DNA from: Eubacteriales bacterium
GTDB taxonomy: Bacteria > Bacillota > Clostridia > Lachnospirales > Lachnospiraceae
Length of the DNA: 64,000 nt
Assembly: GCA_030525875.1 (NCBI GenBank)
Contig: JAUNDV010000004.1
Span: 58,068-122,067, forward strand
Direction of reading: 5' to 3'
Part shown: positions 45,012-53,511 of the stretch, in pieces
How positions within the stretch are numbered: the first letter of the stretch is position 1
Layout of the letters: every line of letters begins with the position of its first letter
Notes under the pieces: generated by a model
What the model was told of the DNA's origin: nothing
Databases searched by the model: none
The model's input: only the letters and a program-made list of their open reading frames with translations
Translations under genes and position numbers: made by a program

Positions 45012-47357
45012 ATGGTTAATAACAGATTTACAGTTTCACTTAACGATAAACAGAAGGAAGCAGTACTTCATACAGAGGGACCGCTTCTTATACTTGCAGG
45101 AGCAGGATCTGGAAAGACAAGAGTTTTAACACATAGAATAGGCTATCTTATAGATCATGGAGTTATGCCATGGCAAATTTTAGCTATAACTTTTACCAAT
45201 AAAGCTGCAAGAGAAATGAGAGAAAGAGTAGATGCATTACTAGAGGGGAAAGGTGTAAATGTATTCGTGTCAACTTTTCACTCTATGTGCGTGCGTATAC
45301 TTAGAAGAGATATAGAAAGATTGGGATTTTCATCAGATTTTACAATCTATGACGGTGACGATCAGAAAACTCTTATGAGACAGGTCATAAAGAATCTGGA
45401 GTTAGATCCTAAGATGTATAGGGAAAGAGCTGTTTTATCAAAGATTTCATCTCTTAAAAATGAAATGATAGATGAAGATGAATATTTTGAGGAAGCATCA
45501 GATTATTATGAAAGAAATATTGCAAAAATATACAAAGAGTATGAAGTACAAAAAAAGAAAAATAATGCTCTTGATTTTGATGATCTGTTATTAATGACAG
45601 TGAAATTATGGAAAGAGAATCCAGATGTACTTAGGGGCTGGCAGGAAAGATTTCATTATATAATGGTAGATGAATATCAGGACACCAACACAGTACAGTT
45701 CGAGATTGTAAGACTCCTAAGTGCGGCATCACGCAATATTTGTGTAGTAGGAGATGATGACCAGTCTATTTATAAATTCAGAGGAGCTAATATAGAAAAT
45801 ATACTCAGCTTTGAAAGATCATTCCATGGAGCTTATGTTATTAAGCTGGAACAAAATTACCGCTCTACAAAGAGTATTTTGGATGCCGCAAATGCAGTAA
45901 TAAAGAATAACAAAGGCCGTAAGGAGAAAAGTCTTTGGACTGAAAATGACAAAGGTGAGCTGCCAGTATATAAGGAATACGACACAGCGGGAATTGAAGC
46001 AGATTCCGTTATAAGAGAAATTTCTGAAAGTAATTTTCCATTAAGCAGTCAGACTATTTTATATAGAACAAATGCCCAGTCACGTTTATTGGAAGAAAAA
46101 TGCATAAAAAGAAATATACCATATGTAATTGTAGGTGGTGTAAATTTCTATCAGCGTAAAGAAATCAAGGACATACTATCTTATCTTAGAATAATGGCAA
46201 ATGATGTGGATGACCTTGCACTTGAAAGAATTATCAATGTGCCAAAGAGAGGAATAGGAAATACCACACTTGATAAGGTAAGAAAATTTGCTGCCTTAAA
46301 TAATATAAGCATGTATGAAGCTTTAAAAAAATGTGAAAATATAAATGGCATAGGTTCAGCCGCTAAGAGAATACAGCAGTTTGTAAATCTTATCGAGGGA
46401 TTCAGGCAAGATCTATCTAACGAAGATATAAGTCTCAAGTTTTTGATTGAAAAGGTTAGAGATGAAAGTGGTTATGCTGAAGAACTCAGGAAAGAGGGCG
46501 AAATTGAAGCCAAGACACGTATGGAGAATATAGAAGAGCTTATTAACAAGGCAGTAAGCTATGAAGAAAATAATGATGGTACAGAAAAAACACTTGGAGG
46601 CTTTCTTGAGGAAGTATCTCTTATAGCAGATATTGACAGAACAAGTGATGATGAAGATGTTCTTACTATGATGACGCTCCATTCAGCAAAGGGACTGGAG
46701 TTTGATAAGGTATATATTTGTGGGATGGAAGAAGGACTTTTCCCTTCATCTATGTCGATAAATTCTGAAGATCCAGAAGCTGAGATAGAAGAAGAAAGAA
46801 GGCTTTGTTATGTTGGATTTACAAGAGCAAGAAAAGAATTAAAGCTAACTTCTGCAAGGGAAAGAATGGTAAATGGTGAAACCAGATACTGTAAAGTTTC
46901 AAGGTTTATCGAAGAAGTTCCGGATGAACTTATGAAGAAGGAGTTCAAAAAACAAAGAGCAGCATCATGGGAGGACTATGATGATGATTATGACAATCCT
47001 ATTCCAAAGAGAGGCTTTTCAAAGCAAAATGAATTTGCTAAGAACTACGGAGGCTTTGGTTCACCAAGTCCATCATATATATCTACACCTCAAAGTAAAA
47101 GAATCATGGGTAATTTTGGTTCCTTAGATACAGGTATAGGTTTGAACAAGGGAAACAAATTCACTAATATTACAAAGGGAATTGTAAAATCCAGGCCTTC
47201 ATATGAAATTGGAGACAGAGTATCTCATATAAAATTTGGTGAGGGAACTGTAGCAGATATTCTTGAAGGAAAAAAAGACTATGAGGTTACGGTTAATTTT
47301 GACAGTGCAGGAACAAAGAAAATGTTTGCAGGTTTTGCTAAATTGGTAAAGATTTAA
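45012..47357 (+). CDS. pcrA: ATP-dependent DNA helicase PcrA/UvrD
   Basis: SF1A 3'-5' helicase for repair and clearing replication forks. It is 781 residues with AGAGSGKTRVLTHRI (Walker A, about 30), ITFTNKAAREM, VDEYQDTN (Walker B), GDDDQSIYKFRGA, LEQNYRST and TLHSAKGLEFDKV, with VGFTRARKEL late. The C-terminal 60 residues (GDRVSHIKFGEGTV) form the Tudor-like domain that binds RNA polymerase in Gram-positive PcrA. GGAAGGA precedes the ATG. Confidence 0.96.
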   Translation: MVNNRFTVSLNDKQKEAVLHTEGPLLILAGAGSGKTRVLTHRIGYLIDHGVMPWQILAITFTNKAAREMRERVDALLEGKGVNVFVSTFHSMCVRILRRDIERLGFSSDFTIYDGDDQKTLMRQVIKNLELDPKMYRERAVLSKISSLKNEMIDEDEYFEEASDYYERNIAKIYKEYEVQKKKNNALDFDDLLLMTVKLWKENPDVLRGWQERFHYIMVDEYQDTNTVQFEIVRLLSAASRNICVVGDDDQSIYKFRGANIENILSFERSFHGAYVIKLEQNYRSTKSILDAANAVIKNNKGRKEKSLWTENDKGELPVYKEYDTAGIEADSVIREISESNFPLSSQTILYRTNAQSRLLEEKCIKRNIPYVIVGGVNFYQRKEIKDILSYLRIMANDVDDLALERIINVPKRGIGNTTLDKVRKFAALNNISMYEALKKCENINGIGSAAKRIQQFVNLIEGFRQDLSNEDISLKFLIEKVRDESGYAEELRKEGEIEAKTRMENIEELINKAVSYEENNDGTEKTLGGFLEEVSLIADIDRTSDDEDVLTMMTLHSAKGLEFDKVYICGMEEGLFPSSMSINSEDPEAEIEEERRLCYVGFTRARKELKLTSARERMVNGETRYCKVSRFIEEVPDELMKKEFKKQRAASWEDYDDDYDNPIPKRGFSKQNEFAKNYGGFGSPSPSYISTPQSKRIMGNFGSLDTGIGLNKGNKFTNITKGIVKSRPSYEIGDRVSHIKFGEGTVADILEGKKDYEVTVNFDSAGTKKMFAGFAKLVKI

Positions 47358-47432
47358 AGTAGAATAATTTATAACTATTTGTTAAATAAAAAATAGAAAT
47401 TTTATATATAATTATATAAATTAGGTTGAGCC

Positions 47433-47461
47433 TTGTAACAAAAGTGTGCCTGTGATAAAAT
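47433..47461 (+). promoter_or_regulatory. Promoter of the Rpn-type nuclease gene
   Basis: TTGTAA (47433-47438), a 17-base spacer and TAAAAT (47456-47461), about 60 bases before the apparent original start region at 47523. Confidence 0.55.
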
Positions 47462-47588
47462 TTAAGTATGATAGGGGAGTATATATTCCTGATAAGAACA
47501 GGCAGAGAAAGGAAGAGCAGACCTGAGTAAGGATTGGGAAGAAAAGTTCAGACCGGAAGATCTGCAGCGACTCCGTGGATTTCGCCTG

Positions 47589-48323
47589 ATGGATGATGAC
47601 TTTATGTCAAAATGTTTTGAGGAAAATATAGAGTGTACGGAGCTTGTACTGCAGATTGTGCTTGGCAAGGATGATTTGAAGGTGGAAAAGATAGCAATTC
47701 AGCATCAACTGAAAAATCTGCGGGGAAGATCAATTATTTTTGATATCTATGCCACGGATCATGCCGGAAAAAGATATAATGTGGAAATCCAGCGTGCAGA
47801 TCGCGGTGCGGGAGCAAAAAGAGCAAGGTATCACAGCAGTTTGATCGATGCCAATGTGACAGAGCCAGGAGAGAAGCTAGAAAATCTGGTAGAGACTTAT
47901 GTGATTTTTATTACAGAGCGTGATGTACTTGGAAAGAAAAAACCGATTTATCATATTAATCGAATCATTGAAGAAACAGGAGAACAGTTTGGAGATGAAG
48001 CGCATATTTTATATGTGAATGGTGAATATCGGGATGAATCACCTATCGGGATTCTGATGCATGATTTCTCTTGTACAGATGCGAAAGATATGAAGTATAG
48101 AGCATTGGCAGAACGTGTAAGATATTTCAAGGAAGATGAGAAAGGAGTAGCTGCTATGTGTAAGGCAATGGAAGATATGCGAAATGAGGCTAAATTAGAA
48201 GAAAGAAAAGAAATTGCTTGCAGACTTCTTAAAAAAAATGTGATGTCTTTTGAGGAGATTGCGGAGATTTCTCAGTTATCAGTAGAAGAAGTTCGTGCAT
48301 TGTCTGCTAAAAAGATATCTTGA
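47589..48323 (+). CDS. Rpn-family PD-(D/E)XK nuclease (transposase-like), start codon apparently lost
   Basis: 244 residues from the first ATG. It matches the Rpn/recombination-promoting nuclease group: LMDDDFMSKCFEENIECTEL, GRSIIFDIYATDHAGKRYNVEIQRAD (the D...E-x-Q nuclease core), KRARYHSSLIDAN and HDFSCTDAKDMKYRALAERVRYFK. The family-like sequence continues upstream in frame (KDWEEKFRPEDLQRLRGFR) back to a CTG at 47523 that has GGAAGAG 5 bases before it. The original ATG seems to have mutated, so the gene uses CTG, starts late, or is silent. Its GC content and codons are higher in GC than those of neighbouring genes, pointing to transfer. Confidence 0.78.
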   Translation: MDDDFMSKCFEENIECTELVLQIVLGKDDLKVEKIAIQHQLKNLRGRSIIFDIYATDHAGKRYNVEIQRADRGAGAKRARYHSSLIDANVTEPGEKLENLVETYVIFITERDVLGKKKPIYHINRIIEETGEQFGDEAHILYVNGEYRDESPIGILMHDFSCTDAKDMKYRALAERVRYFKEDEKGVAAMCKAMEDMRNEAKLEERKEIACRLLKKNVMSFEEIAEISQLSVEEVRALSAKKIS

Positions 48324-48408
48324 CTTGATATAGAATATAAAAGCATTTAACTAAAAAAATATATGTGTTATACTTAGTACATCAAAATACATTAACGAGG
48401 AGGCACTT

Positions 48409-48738
48409 ATGGATAGGTTTGGAGAGAAGCTTTCAGCATTTAGAGTTGATACACGTGACACTATTGAGGAACTTAAGGATCGTATAAGACTCAATGAATT
48501 ATACAGAAAGCAGGAAGAGCGTGAGGAATGCAAAAATTGCATAAAGAATGTTGTTATTGCAATTTCTGTTATCATTCTTGTTGTAGCAGCTGCATATGCT
48601 ATATATCGTATCGCAAGACATTATTTCTTTGATGATGAGGACTATGATCTTGATGACGAATACCTCTTTGATGGTGAAGAAGAAGCAGAGCCTTTGGAAG
48701 GTGTTGAGGTAGCCCAGATAGCTGAAGACGAGGAATAA
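48409..48738 (+). CDS. Single-pass membrane protein with acidic tail, unknown function
   Basis: 109 residues. A charged helical N-terminus (about 1-45, with TIEELKDRIRLNELYRKQEE) leads into one membrane helix (VVIAISVIILVVAAAYAIY) and a strongly acidic C-terminus (DDEDYDLDDEYLFDGEEEAE). CGAGGAGG precedes the ATG and a TATACT box lies about 40 bases upstream. No known family recognised. The gene stands alone between a transferred nuclease gene and rlmD and ends in a hairpin. Confidence 0.6.
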   Translation: MDRFGEKLSAFRVDTRDTIEELKDRIRLNELYRKQEEREECKNCIKNVVIAISVIILVVAAAYAIYRIARHYFFDDEDYDLDDEYLFDGEEEAEPLEGVEVAQIAEDEE

Positions 48739-48773
48739 TTTAAATAAATTGGGGATTGACAAAATATAAGATT

Positions 48774-48804
48774 ATATGACGGCTATGTTAAGCCGTCATA
48801 TTTT
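48774..48804 (+). terminator. Terminator before rlmD
   Basis: ATATGACGGC (48774-48783) pairs with GCCGTCATAT (48792-48801), followed by TTT. It ends the small membrane protein transcript. Confidence 0.65.
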
Positions 48805-48826
48805 ATGCCAGGTAAGGAATTAGGAT

Positions 48827-50131
48827 ATGAGTTTATTAAAAGAAGTAAATGATTGTAAGTTAAATGGAATATGCGGAGGCTGTGCATATGCAGGAGGAAG
48901 CTATGAAGCTCAGCTTAATGAAAAAAATGAGCATATAAGAAATCTTCTAAATGATGCATGCAGGGAAATGCCTGAGTATGAGGGGATTATTGAGAGCCCT
49001 ATTGTATTTGGGTACAGAAATAAGATGGAATATAGCTTTGGCGATGAAAAAAAGGATGGTCCATTAACTTTAGGACTCCATAAGAAGAGAAGCTTTTATG
49101 ATGTAATAGATGTAGACTGCTGTAAGCTTGTTCATGAAGATTTTAATCAGATTGTTAAGGTGACAAAGGCATATTTTGATGATCTTGGTTTAACATATAA
49201 GGATAAGAGATCGCATTTGGGCTTTCTTAGACACCTTATTATAAGAAGAGCTGTAAATACAGGAGAAATGCTTATTGATTTAGTAACGACTTCACAGCCT
49301 TTACTTCCTGTTATGGCACATAATCTAATTAATAATGTTACGCTTTATGATAAGGATAAATTTGACCAGGGAATATTGGAGGCCTCAGATGCAGTTAATG
49401 TCTATGGCATGAACGAGATAATGAATGAATGGAAGGATTTAATACTTGAGCTCAAGAAAAAAGGGCTTATAGAAGGAGAAATAAAAGGCATTCTTCATAC
49501 TGTAAATGACTCCAAGGCTGATGCTGTAAAAAATGAAGGAACAACAGTGCTTTATGGAGAAGACAGTATATGCGAGGAGCTTATTGGATTAAAGTTCCAG
49601 ATTACTCCATTTTCATTTTTTCAAACAAATTCTAAAGGCGCAGAGGTTCTTTATACAAAGGCAAGGGAGTATGTAAGCCAGTCTTTGTCAAAGGATGCAA
49701 CAGTATATGATTTGTATTCTGGAACAGGTACGATTGCACAGATGCTTGCACCTTGTGTAAGTAAAGTTATTGGAGTAGAGATTATTCCAGAGGCAGTAGA
49801 AGCAGCAAAGGAAAATGCCAAGAGAAACAATCTTGATAACTGCAGCTTTATTGCTGGAGATGTCTTAAAGATTCTTGATACAATAGAAGACAAGCCAGAT
49901 GTTATTATACTTGATCCGCCTAGAGATGGAGTAAATCCAAAGGCTCTTTCAAAGATTATTCAGTACGGTGTTGAAACTATTGTATATATAAGCTGTAAGG
50001 CAGAGTCATTGTGCAGGGATCTTATTCCTCTTCAGGCAGCAGGCTACAAACCTATAAAAGCATGTGCTGTAGATCAGTTCCCTTGGACAAAAAATGTAGA
50101 GACAATATGTTTATTGAATAAAGAAAAATAA
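48827..50131 (+). CDS. rlmD: TrmA/RlmD-family RNA m5U methyltransferase
   Basis: 434 residues. Methylates uridine C5 in 23S rRNA or tRNA. N-terminal Cys residues (C10, C16, C19 in CKLNGICGGCAYAG and a later Cys near VDCCKLV) fit the 4Fe-4S site of this family. The SAM domain shows VYDLYSGTGTIAQMLA, VIGVEIIPEAV, IILDPPRDG and VYISCKAESLCRDL with the catalytic Cys. RlmD and RlmCD cannot be told apart here. It is an ordinary chromosomal gene bordering the accessory stretch. Confidence 0.85.
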   Translation: MSLLKEVNDCKLNGICGGCAYAGGSYEAQLNEKNEHIRNLLNDACREMPEYEGIIESPIVFGYRNKMEYSFGDEKKDGPLTLGLHKKRSFYDVIDVDCCKLVHEDFNQIVKVTKAYFDDLGLTYKDKRSHLGFLRHLIIRRAVNTGEMLIDLVTTSQPLLPVMAHNLINNVTLYDKDKFDQGILEASDAVNVYGMNEIMNEWKDLILELKKKGLIEGEIKGILHTVNDSKADAVKNEGTTVLYGEDSICEELIGLKFQITPFSFFQTNSKGAEVLYTKAREYVSQSLSKDATVYDLYSGTGTIAQMLAPCVSKVIGVEIIPEAVEAAKENAKRNNLDNCSFIAGDVLKILDTIEDKPDVIILDPPRDGVNPKALSKIIQYGVETIVYISCKAESLCRDLIPLQAAGYKPIKACAVDQFPWTKNVETICLLNKEK

Positions 50132-50159
50132 TAGTATATGTTATAAATAGAAAAAATAG

Positions 50160-50194
50160 GGAACATTTCAAGACATTTGTTGCTGAAATGTTCC
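50160..50194 (-). terminator. Terminator of the decayed PBECR4-like gene
   Basis: GGAACATTTCA and TGAAATGTTCC form an 11-bp stem (50160-50170 with 50184-50194). On the minus strand it is followed by CTATTTTTT, immediately after the decayed gene's stop. It may also slow transcription from rlmD. Confidence 0.65.
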
Positions 50195-50510
50195 TTATTG
50201 TAAAGATTTGCTATTCAATTTATCGAATAAAGCTGTTTTTGTGTTTGATGCAATATGTATACATTTCTTTTTGAGTAATGTACGTTTCCTCTGATTTGTT
50301 TCGTAGTCGCGGTCAGATTTAGCGAAGGCTGACAGCAAAGAAAATCGCATTTTGCGTCTCCCTTTGGAGTGGTATGGATGATGAAAATATAACTATCAAT
50401 CACAAAATGACTGGCAATCAGATAATCTGCTTTTTGTAGCCATATACGAACTGGTAACGGTATTCAGTTAGCTCTTTCCACGCTAATGCGGATTGTTTTA
50501 AAATATCCAT
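50195..50510 (-). pseudogene. Decayed PBECR4-like nuclease-domain gene
   Basis: Three pieces of one protein can be read in different frames. An ATG at 50510 begins MDILKQSALAWKELTEYR and stops after 30 codons at TGA 50418-50420. A second frame gives ADYLIASHFVIDSYIFI and TPKGDAKCDFLCC. A third gives KSDRDYETNQRKRTLLKK, then FDKLNS, to TAA 50195-50197. In order these resemble, from memory, the phage-type PBECR4 domain proteins, with a middle section deleted and one more frameshift. An AAAGGTG ribosome site is still present upstream. The gene lies directly behind the structured RNA 50532-50707 and shares its promoter. Confidence 0.55.
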
Positions 50511-50531
50511 TTCTTATAGTGCACCTTTGTT

Positions 50532-50707
50532 AAAAATTAAAGGACCTTGCATGAGCAAGGTCCTTTAAAAGCGTTTTCTTTCAGCTCTAAAGAGCCTATT
50601 CGGCTTGAGGTTATCGCATAACCCAAGATCTGGCTCCACAACCGGCTAAATGCCGACGCAGTCAATTGCTTCATAACCAACGATAGCTGATCTCGTCGCT
50701 ATCCTCT
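50532..50707 (-). ncRNA. Structured RNA with own promoter and intrinsic terminator, unknown class
   Basis: About 176 bases, from a start near 50707 to the T-run at 50532. Helices visible on the minus strand: GATAGC/GCTATC (50698-50703 with 50682-50687), CGGC/GCCG (50643-50655), GGTTAT/ATAACC (50609-50623), and GAGCC/GGCTC (50592-50596 with 50632-50636) closing over the previous one. A GCTCT-AGAGC hairpin (50584-50595) would compete with that last helix. The 3' end is a 12-bp terminator (50539-50550 with 50555-50566). It does not match tmRNA, RNase P, SRP, T-box or the common riboswitches I know. It could be a free RNA or an attenuating leader for the decayed gene. Confidence 0.65.
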
Positions 50708-50713
50708 ACAGAT

Positions 50714-50741
50714 AGTATAGCATAAAATAAATTCAAGTCAA
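50714..50741 (-). promoter_or_regulatory. Strong sigma-A promoter of the structured RNA
   Basis: On the minus strand, TTGACT (50736-50741), a 16-base spacer and TATACT (50714-50719). A 9-bp inverted repeat, CCAACGATA (50677-50685) and TATCGTTGG (50772-50780), lies on either side of it. Confidence 0.75.
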
Positions 50742-50867
50742 TAAGTGTAAATGTTAAGGATAGAGTAAACTTATCGTTGGTGTTAGAAATAAACAAAGAT
50801 ATTCCTAAGATGTAATCTAAGAAATGCAATGAATCAATCATATTATAAGGTTTGGAGGAAAAGCAAT

Positions 50868-51479
50868 ATGAGAGAATTTTATTATGTGCGTGTCAGCACA
50901 AAAGATCAAAATGAGGACAGACAGTTACTTGCAATAAAAGGATTGAATATTCCCGAAAGGAACATTTTCATAGATAAGCAGTCAGGGAAAGACTTTAACA
51001 GACCAAAGTATCAGCAATTGCTAAGTCAGATGAAGAAGGATGATCTGCTATATGTTAAGAGTATAGATCGTTTGGGAAGGAACTATGATGAAATTCTAGA
51101 GCAGTGGAGAATTTTGACGAAGGAAAAAGCAATTGATATTGTTGTCTTGGATATGCCTCTGCTTGATACAAGGATAGGAAAAGATCTGATGGGAACATTT
51201 CTAAGCGATATTGTATTACAAATTTTATCATTTGCTGCTGAAAATGAAAGAGCAAGTATAAGGCAGAGACAGGCAGAGGGAATAGTGGTAGCAAGAGCAA
51301 GAGGTGTGAGGTTCGGAAGACCACCGATACCGCTACCAGACAATTTTTATCAGATTTATAATGCTTGGAGAAATAAGGAAATCATTCTTGGTCAGGCTGC
51401 AAATCTATGCAATATGTCAGGCGGGACATTCTACTCAAAAGCACGGAAATTTGAAAGTACAGGTAAAATAAAGAAATGA
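50868..51479 (+). CDS. Serine recombinase of the resolvase/invertase family
   Basis: 203 residues. The catalytic domain begins MREFYYVRVSTKDQ, with the nucleophile Ser9. The conserved YVKSIDRLGRNYDEI, LLDTRIGKD and AENERASIRQRQAEGI (E-helix) follow. RFGRPP leads into a C-terminal helix-turn-helix (LGQAANLCNMSGGTFYSKAR). It belongs to the small Pin/Tn3-resolvase type rather than the large integrases. GGAGGAA lies 7 bases before ATG 50868. It may act on the inverted repeats directly downstream or be a stray remnant of a mobile element; no transposase or invertible gene is beside it. Confidence 0.88.
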   Translation: MREFYYVRVSTKDQNEDRQLLAIKGLNIPERNIFIDKQSGKDFNRPKYQQLLSQMKKDDLLYVKSIDRLGRNYDEILEQWRILTKEKAIDIVVLDMPLLDTRIGKDLMGTFLSDIVLQILSFAAENERASIRQRQAEGIVVARARGVRFGRPPIPLPDNFYQIYNAWRNKEIILGQAANLCNMSGGTFYSKARKFESTGKIKK

Positions 51480-51480
51480 A

Positions 51481-51661
51481 TATTTTGAAAAAGTGTGCTT
51501 TTTCAAAATACCTTTAGCTATATTATCTATGTTAAAAATTTTACTTTAATTTGAAAAATATGTCAATATTATTAGATATCACAATGTGAATATTATGCAT
51601 TTTTACTTACATTTAACTGATAATCGTAGTTTAAGACTTATTTTGAAAAAGCACACTTTTT
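51481..51661. repeat. 23-bp inverted repeats flanking an AT-rich spacer
   Basis: The segment 51488-51510 (AAAAAGTGTGCTTTTTCAAA...) recurs exactly as its reverse complement at 51639-51661. The spacer of 128 bases between them holds no gene. The left copy also extends into a perfect palindrome on its own (51481-51510, 13-bp arms, TGTG loop) starting one base after the recombinase stop. It could be a recombinase target, a small MITE-like insertion, or the left copy could act as a terminator. Confidence 0.7.
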
Positions 51662-51701
51662 TATTTGACTATATGAAAATAGGAAGAGGGGAAATTGTAG
51701 G

Positions 51702-53259
51702 ATGAAGAAAATAGTATGTGAGTTGTGTGATGGGACTGAATTTGCTAAGGCAGACGGAATGTTTGTGTGTTCTAATTGTGGTACAAAGTATTCTGCTGAA
51801 GAAGCAAAAAATATGATGCGAGACGTAGAAGTGGATGTAGCAACACCAGTAAAAACTACTGTAGCTGGAGTAACACAAGGAAATAATAATCAACAATATG
51901 TAGATAATTTATTATTACTTGCAAATAATGCTTATTCTGCAAAGAATAATGAAGAAACAGAAAAATATTGCAATAAGATAATTGAATATGATGTTATGTG
52001 TTATAAAGCGTGGTTTCTTAAGGGAAAAGCAATAGCCTGGTCTTCAAAATTAAATAATAATAAATCTGTTGAGGCAGCACATTCATTTAAAAAGGCGGTC
52101 GATTTTGCACCAGATGAAGAAAAAAAGAGTCTTACAGATCAAGCGATAGATGAATTGAAACACTTATGTATGGCAAGTGTCTCAATTAGGCAGGATGTGT
52201 TTTCAAAGTATCCGGATGATGAATCAGTGAAGGAATTTTTAGCAGACCTTGTACCGCTTATTGAGGGGATGACAGTTTTACTTTCTACAGAGGGAATAGA
52301 TACTAATTCGATAAAGGATTCACTACGAAATGTGTTTAGTGTTCATATATTTAATCGTCAATTTATGAGAAGTGTAATGCGTGAAGCAGAAAGTGCAGGT
52401 ATTCCAAAAGAATTTTTTTCACAAGTAGCACAGAGGATGGCTCTAGCAGCAATGGAGGGATTTTGTACTGCAATGACAAACTTTAGCCATAAAAAACATC
52501 CTATTTCTTCAGATCTTGAAGAGACTCTGAAGGAACTTGATAATTGTGGCGCTCTTCTTGAAGCAGCCATATATACAAGTGATAATGATTATGACAGGGA
52601 TATTACTTGTCTAAAAACTAAGATACAGATAGAAGAGTTTGCCATAGACATGAAGGCATACGAAAAACCTAGTTCTGAAAGAATGGAGATACAGTTGACG
52701 GGTGAGGCTAAGAATTTACGAAGAGAGAGAATTTCATATTGTAATGAGAGAATTCGTGAAATAGAAAATAAAGCCCGTGAAAAAGCTGAGGAAGAAAAGA
52801 AAACCCGTATTGATGCATATTGGAGTGAACATGCTGAGGAAAAGGCGAAGCTGGATTCAAAATTAAAGAAATTATCTGAAAAGAAGGACGAAATTTCAAG
52901 AGAAATTACTGACATTAACACAAGGTTAAAAAATGCTGAAACTGATGAACCTGTTGCTTCTCAAGTTGAAAAGGATAGGATTAAAGAACAAATTAAAGCT
53001 CTTACAAATCGTAAATCAAAACTAGGATTATTTGCTGTAAAAGAAAAGAAGCAAATCGGTGAAGAAATCTCCTCTTTGGAAGGAGATGTCTGCACTTGAC
53101 TCAAAAATTTAGGAAGAGATAAAAACAAGAAGAGAAGAGATAGATAAACAAGTGCAACCATATAAAGCAAGAAAAACAGAACTACAGAGCATATTAGAGC
53201 CTATTGAAAAAAGGATTACTGCTATTAACGAGGAACTTACAAAGGATCCAGAAGCGTAA
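51702..53259 (+). pseudogene. Zinc-ribbon/TPR/coiled-coil protein gene broken near its 3' end
   Basis: The first 465 codons (51702-53099) read an N-terminal zinc ribbon (CELCDGTEF...CSNCGTKYS), a TPR-like helical part (NAYSAKNNEETEKYCNKII, AWFLKGKAIAW), a long helical middle and a coiled coil (KLDSKLKKLSEKKDEISREI). At about 53083 a single-base loss shifts the frame to a TGA at 53097. The coiled coil plainly continues in the next frame (EMSALDSKI, then EEIKTRREEIDKQVQPYK) to TAA 53257, interrupted by a TAG at 53110. A shortened protein lacking about 55 residues may still be made. Function unknown; similar genes occur in clostridial accessory regions. Confidence 0.7.
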
Positions 53260-53302
53260 TAAACAATAAGGAATAAAAAAATGTAGTGTTATGTGGATCA
53301 AA

Positions 53303-53362
53303 CGTTAAAAAAGTCAAAGGCGCTTAACTATGAAAAAGTTGGGTGTTTTTGACTTTTTAACG
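53303..53362 (+). terminator. Long hairpin terminator upstream of higBA
   Basis: CGTTAAAAAAGTCAAA (53303-53318) pairs with TTTTTGACTTTTTAACG (53346-53362) with one bulge, and an inner CGCTTAAC/GTTGGGTG stem tops it. It ends the transcript of the broken zinc-ribbon gene. Confidence 0.6.
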
Positions 53363-53417
53363 CAATCATTCAATAACTGTAAAGAGTAGCTGGGGAGTCC
53401 ACCAAAATAAAACAAAA

Positions 53418-53494
53418 ATTAACCTTAAAGGTAAATTAAATTCTTGACAAGAATATATAAAAATGGTATTGTTAATTAACCTTAAAGGTAAATT
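53418..53494 (+). promoter_or_regulatory. higBA promoter between two identical operator copies
   Basis: TTGACA (53444-53449), a 17-base spacer and TATTGT (53467-53472). An identical 20-base sequence with palindromic core ACCTTAAAGGT occurs upstream of the -35 (53418-53437) and just after the -10 (53475-53494). The two copies are 57 bases apart centre to centre. This suits autorepression by the antitoxin's helix-turn-helix, with possible looping. Confidence 0.8.
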
Positions 53495-53511
53495 TATAAA
53501 GAGGTGATGTA

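Noticed and set aside
50532-50707. Structured RNA as tmRNA, SRP RNA, RNase P RNA or 6S RNA
   Set aside because: It lacks a tRNA-like CCA end, the SRP domain IV loop and RNase P core motifs, and its 5' and 3' ends do not pair as in 6S RNA.
50829-50867. Longer recombinase N-terminus from 50829
   Set aside because: The ATG at 50868 has GGAGGAA at the right distance and begins directly with the conserved catalytic strand.
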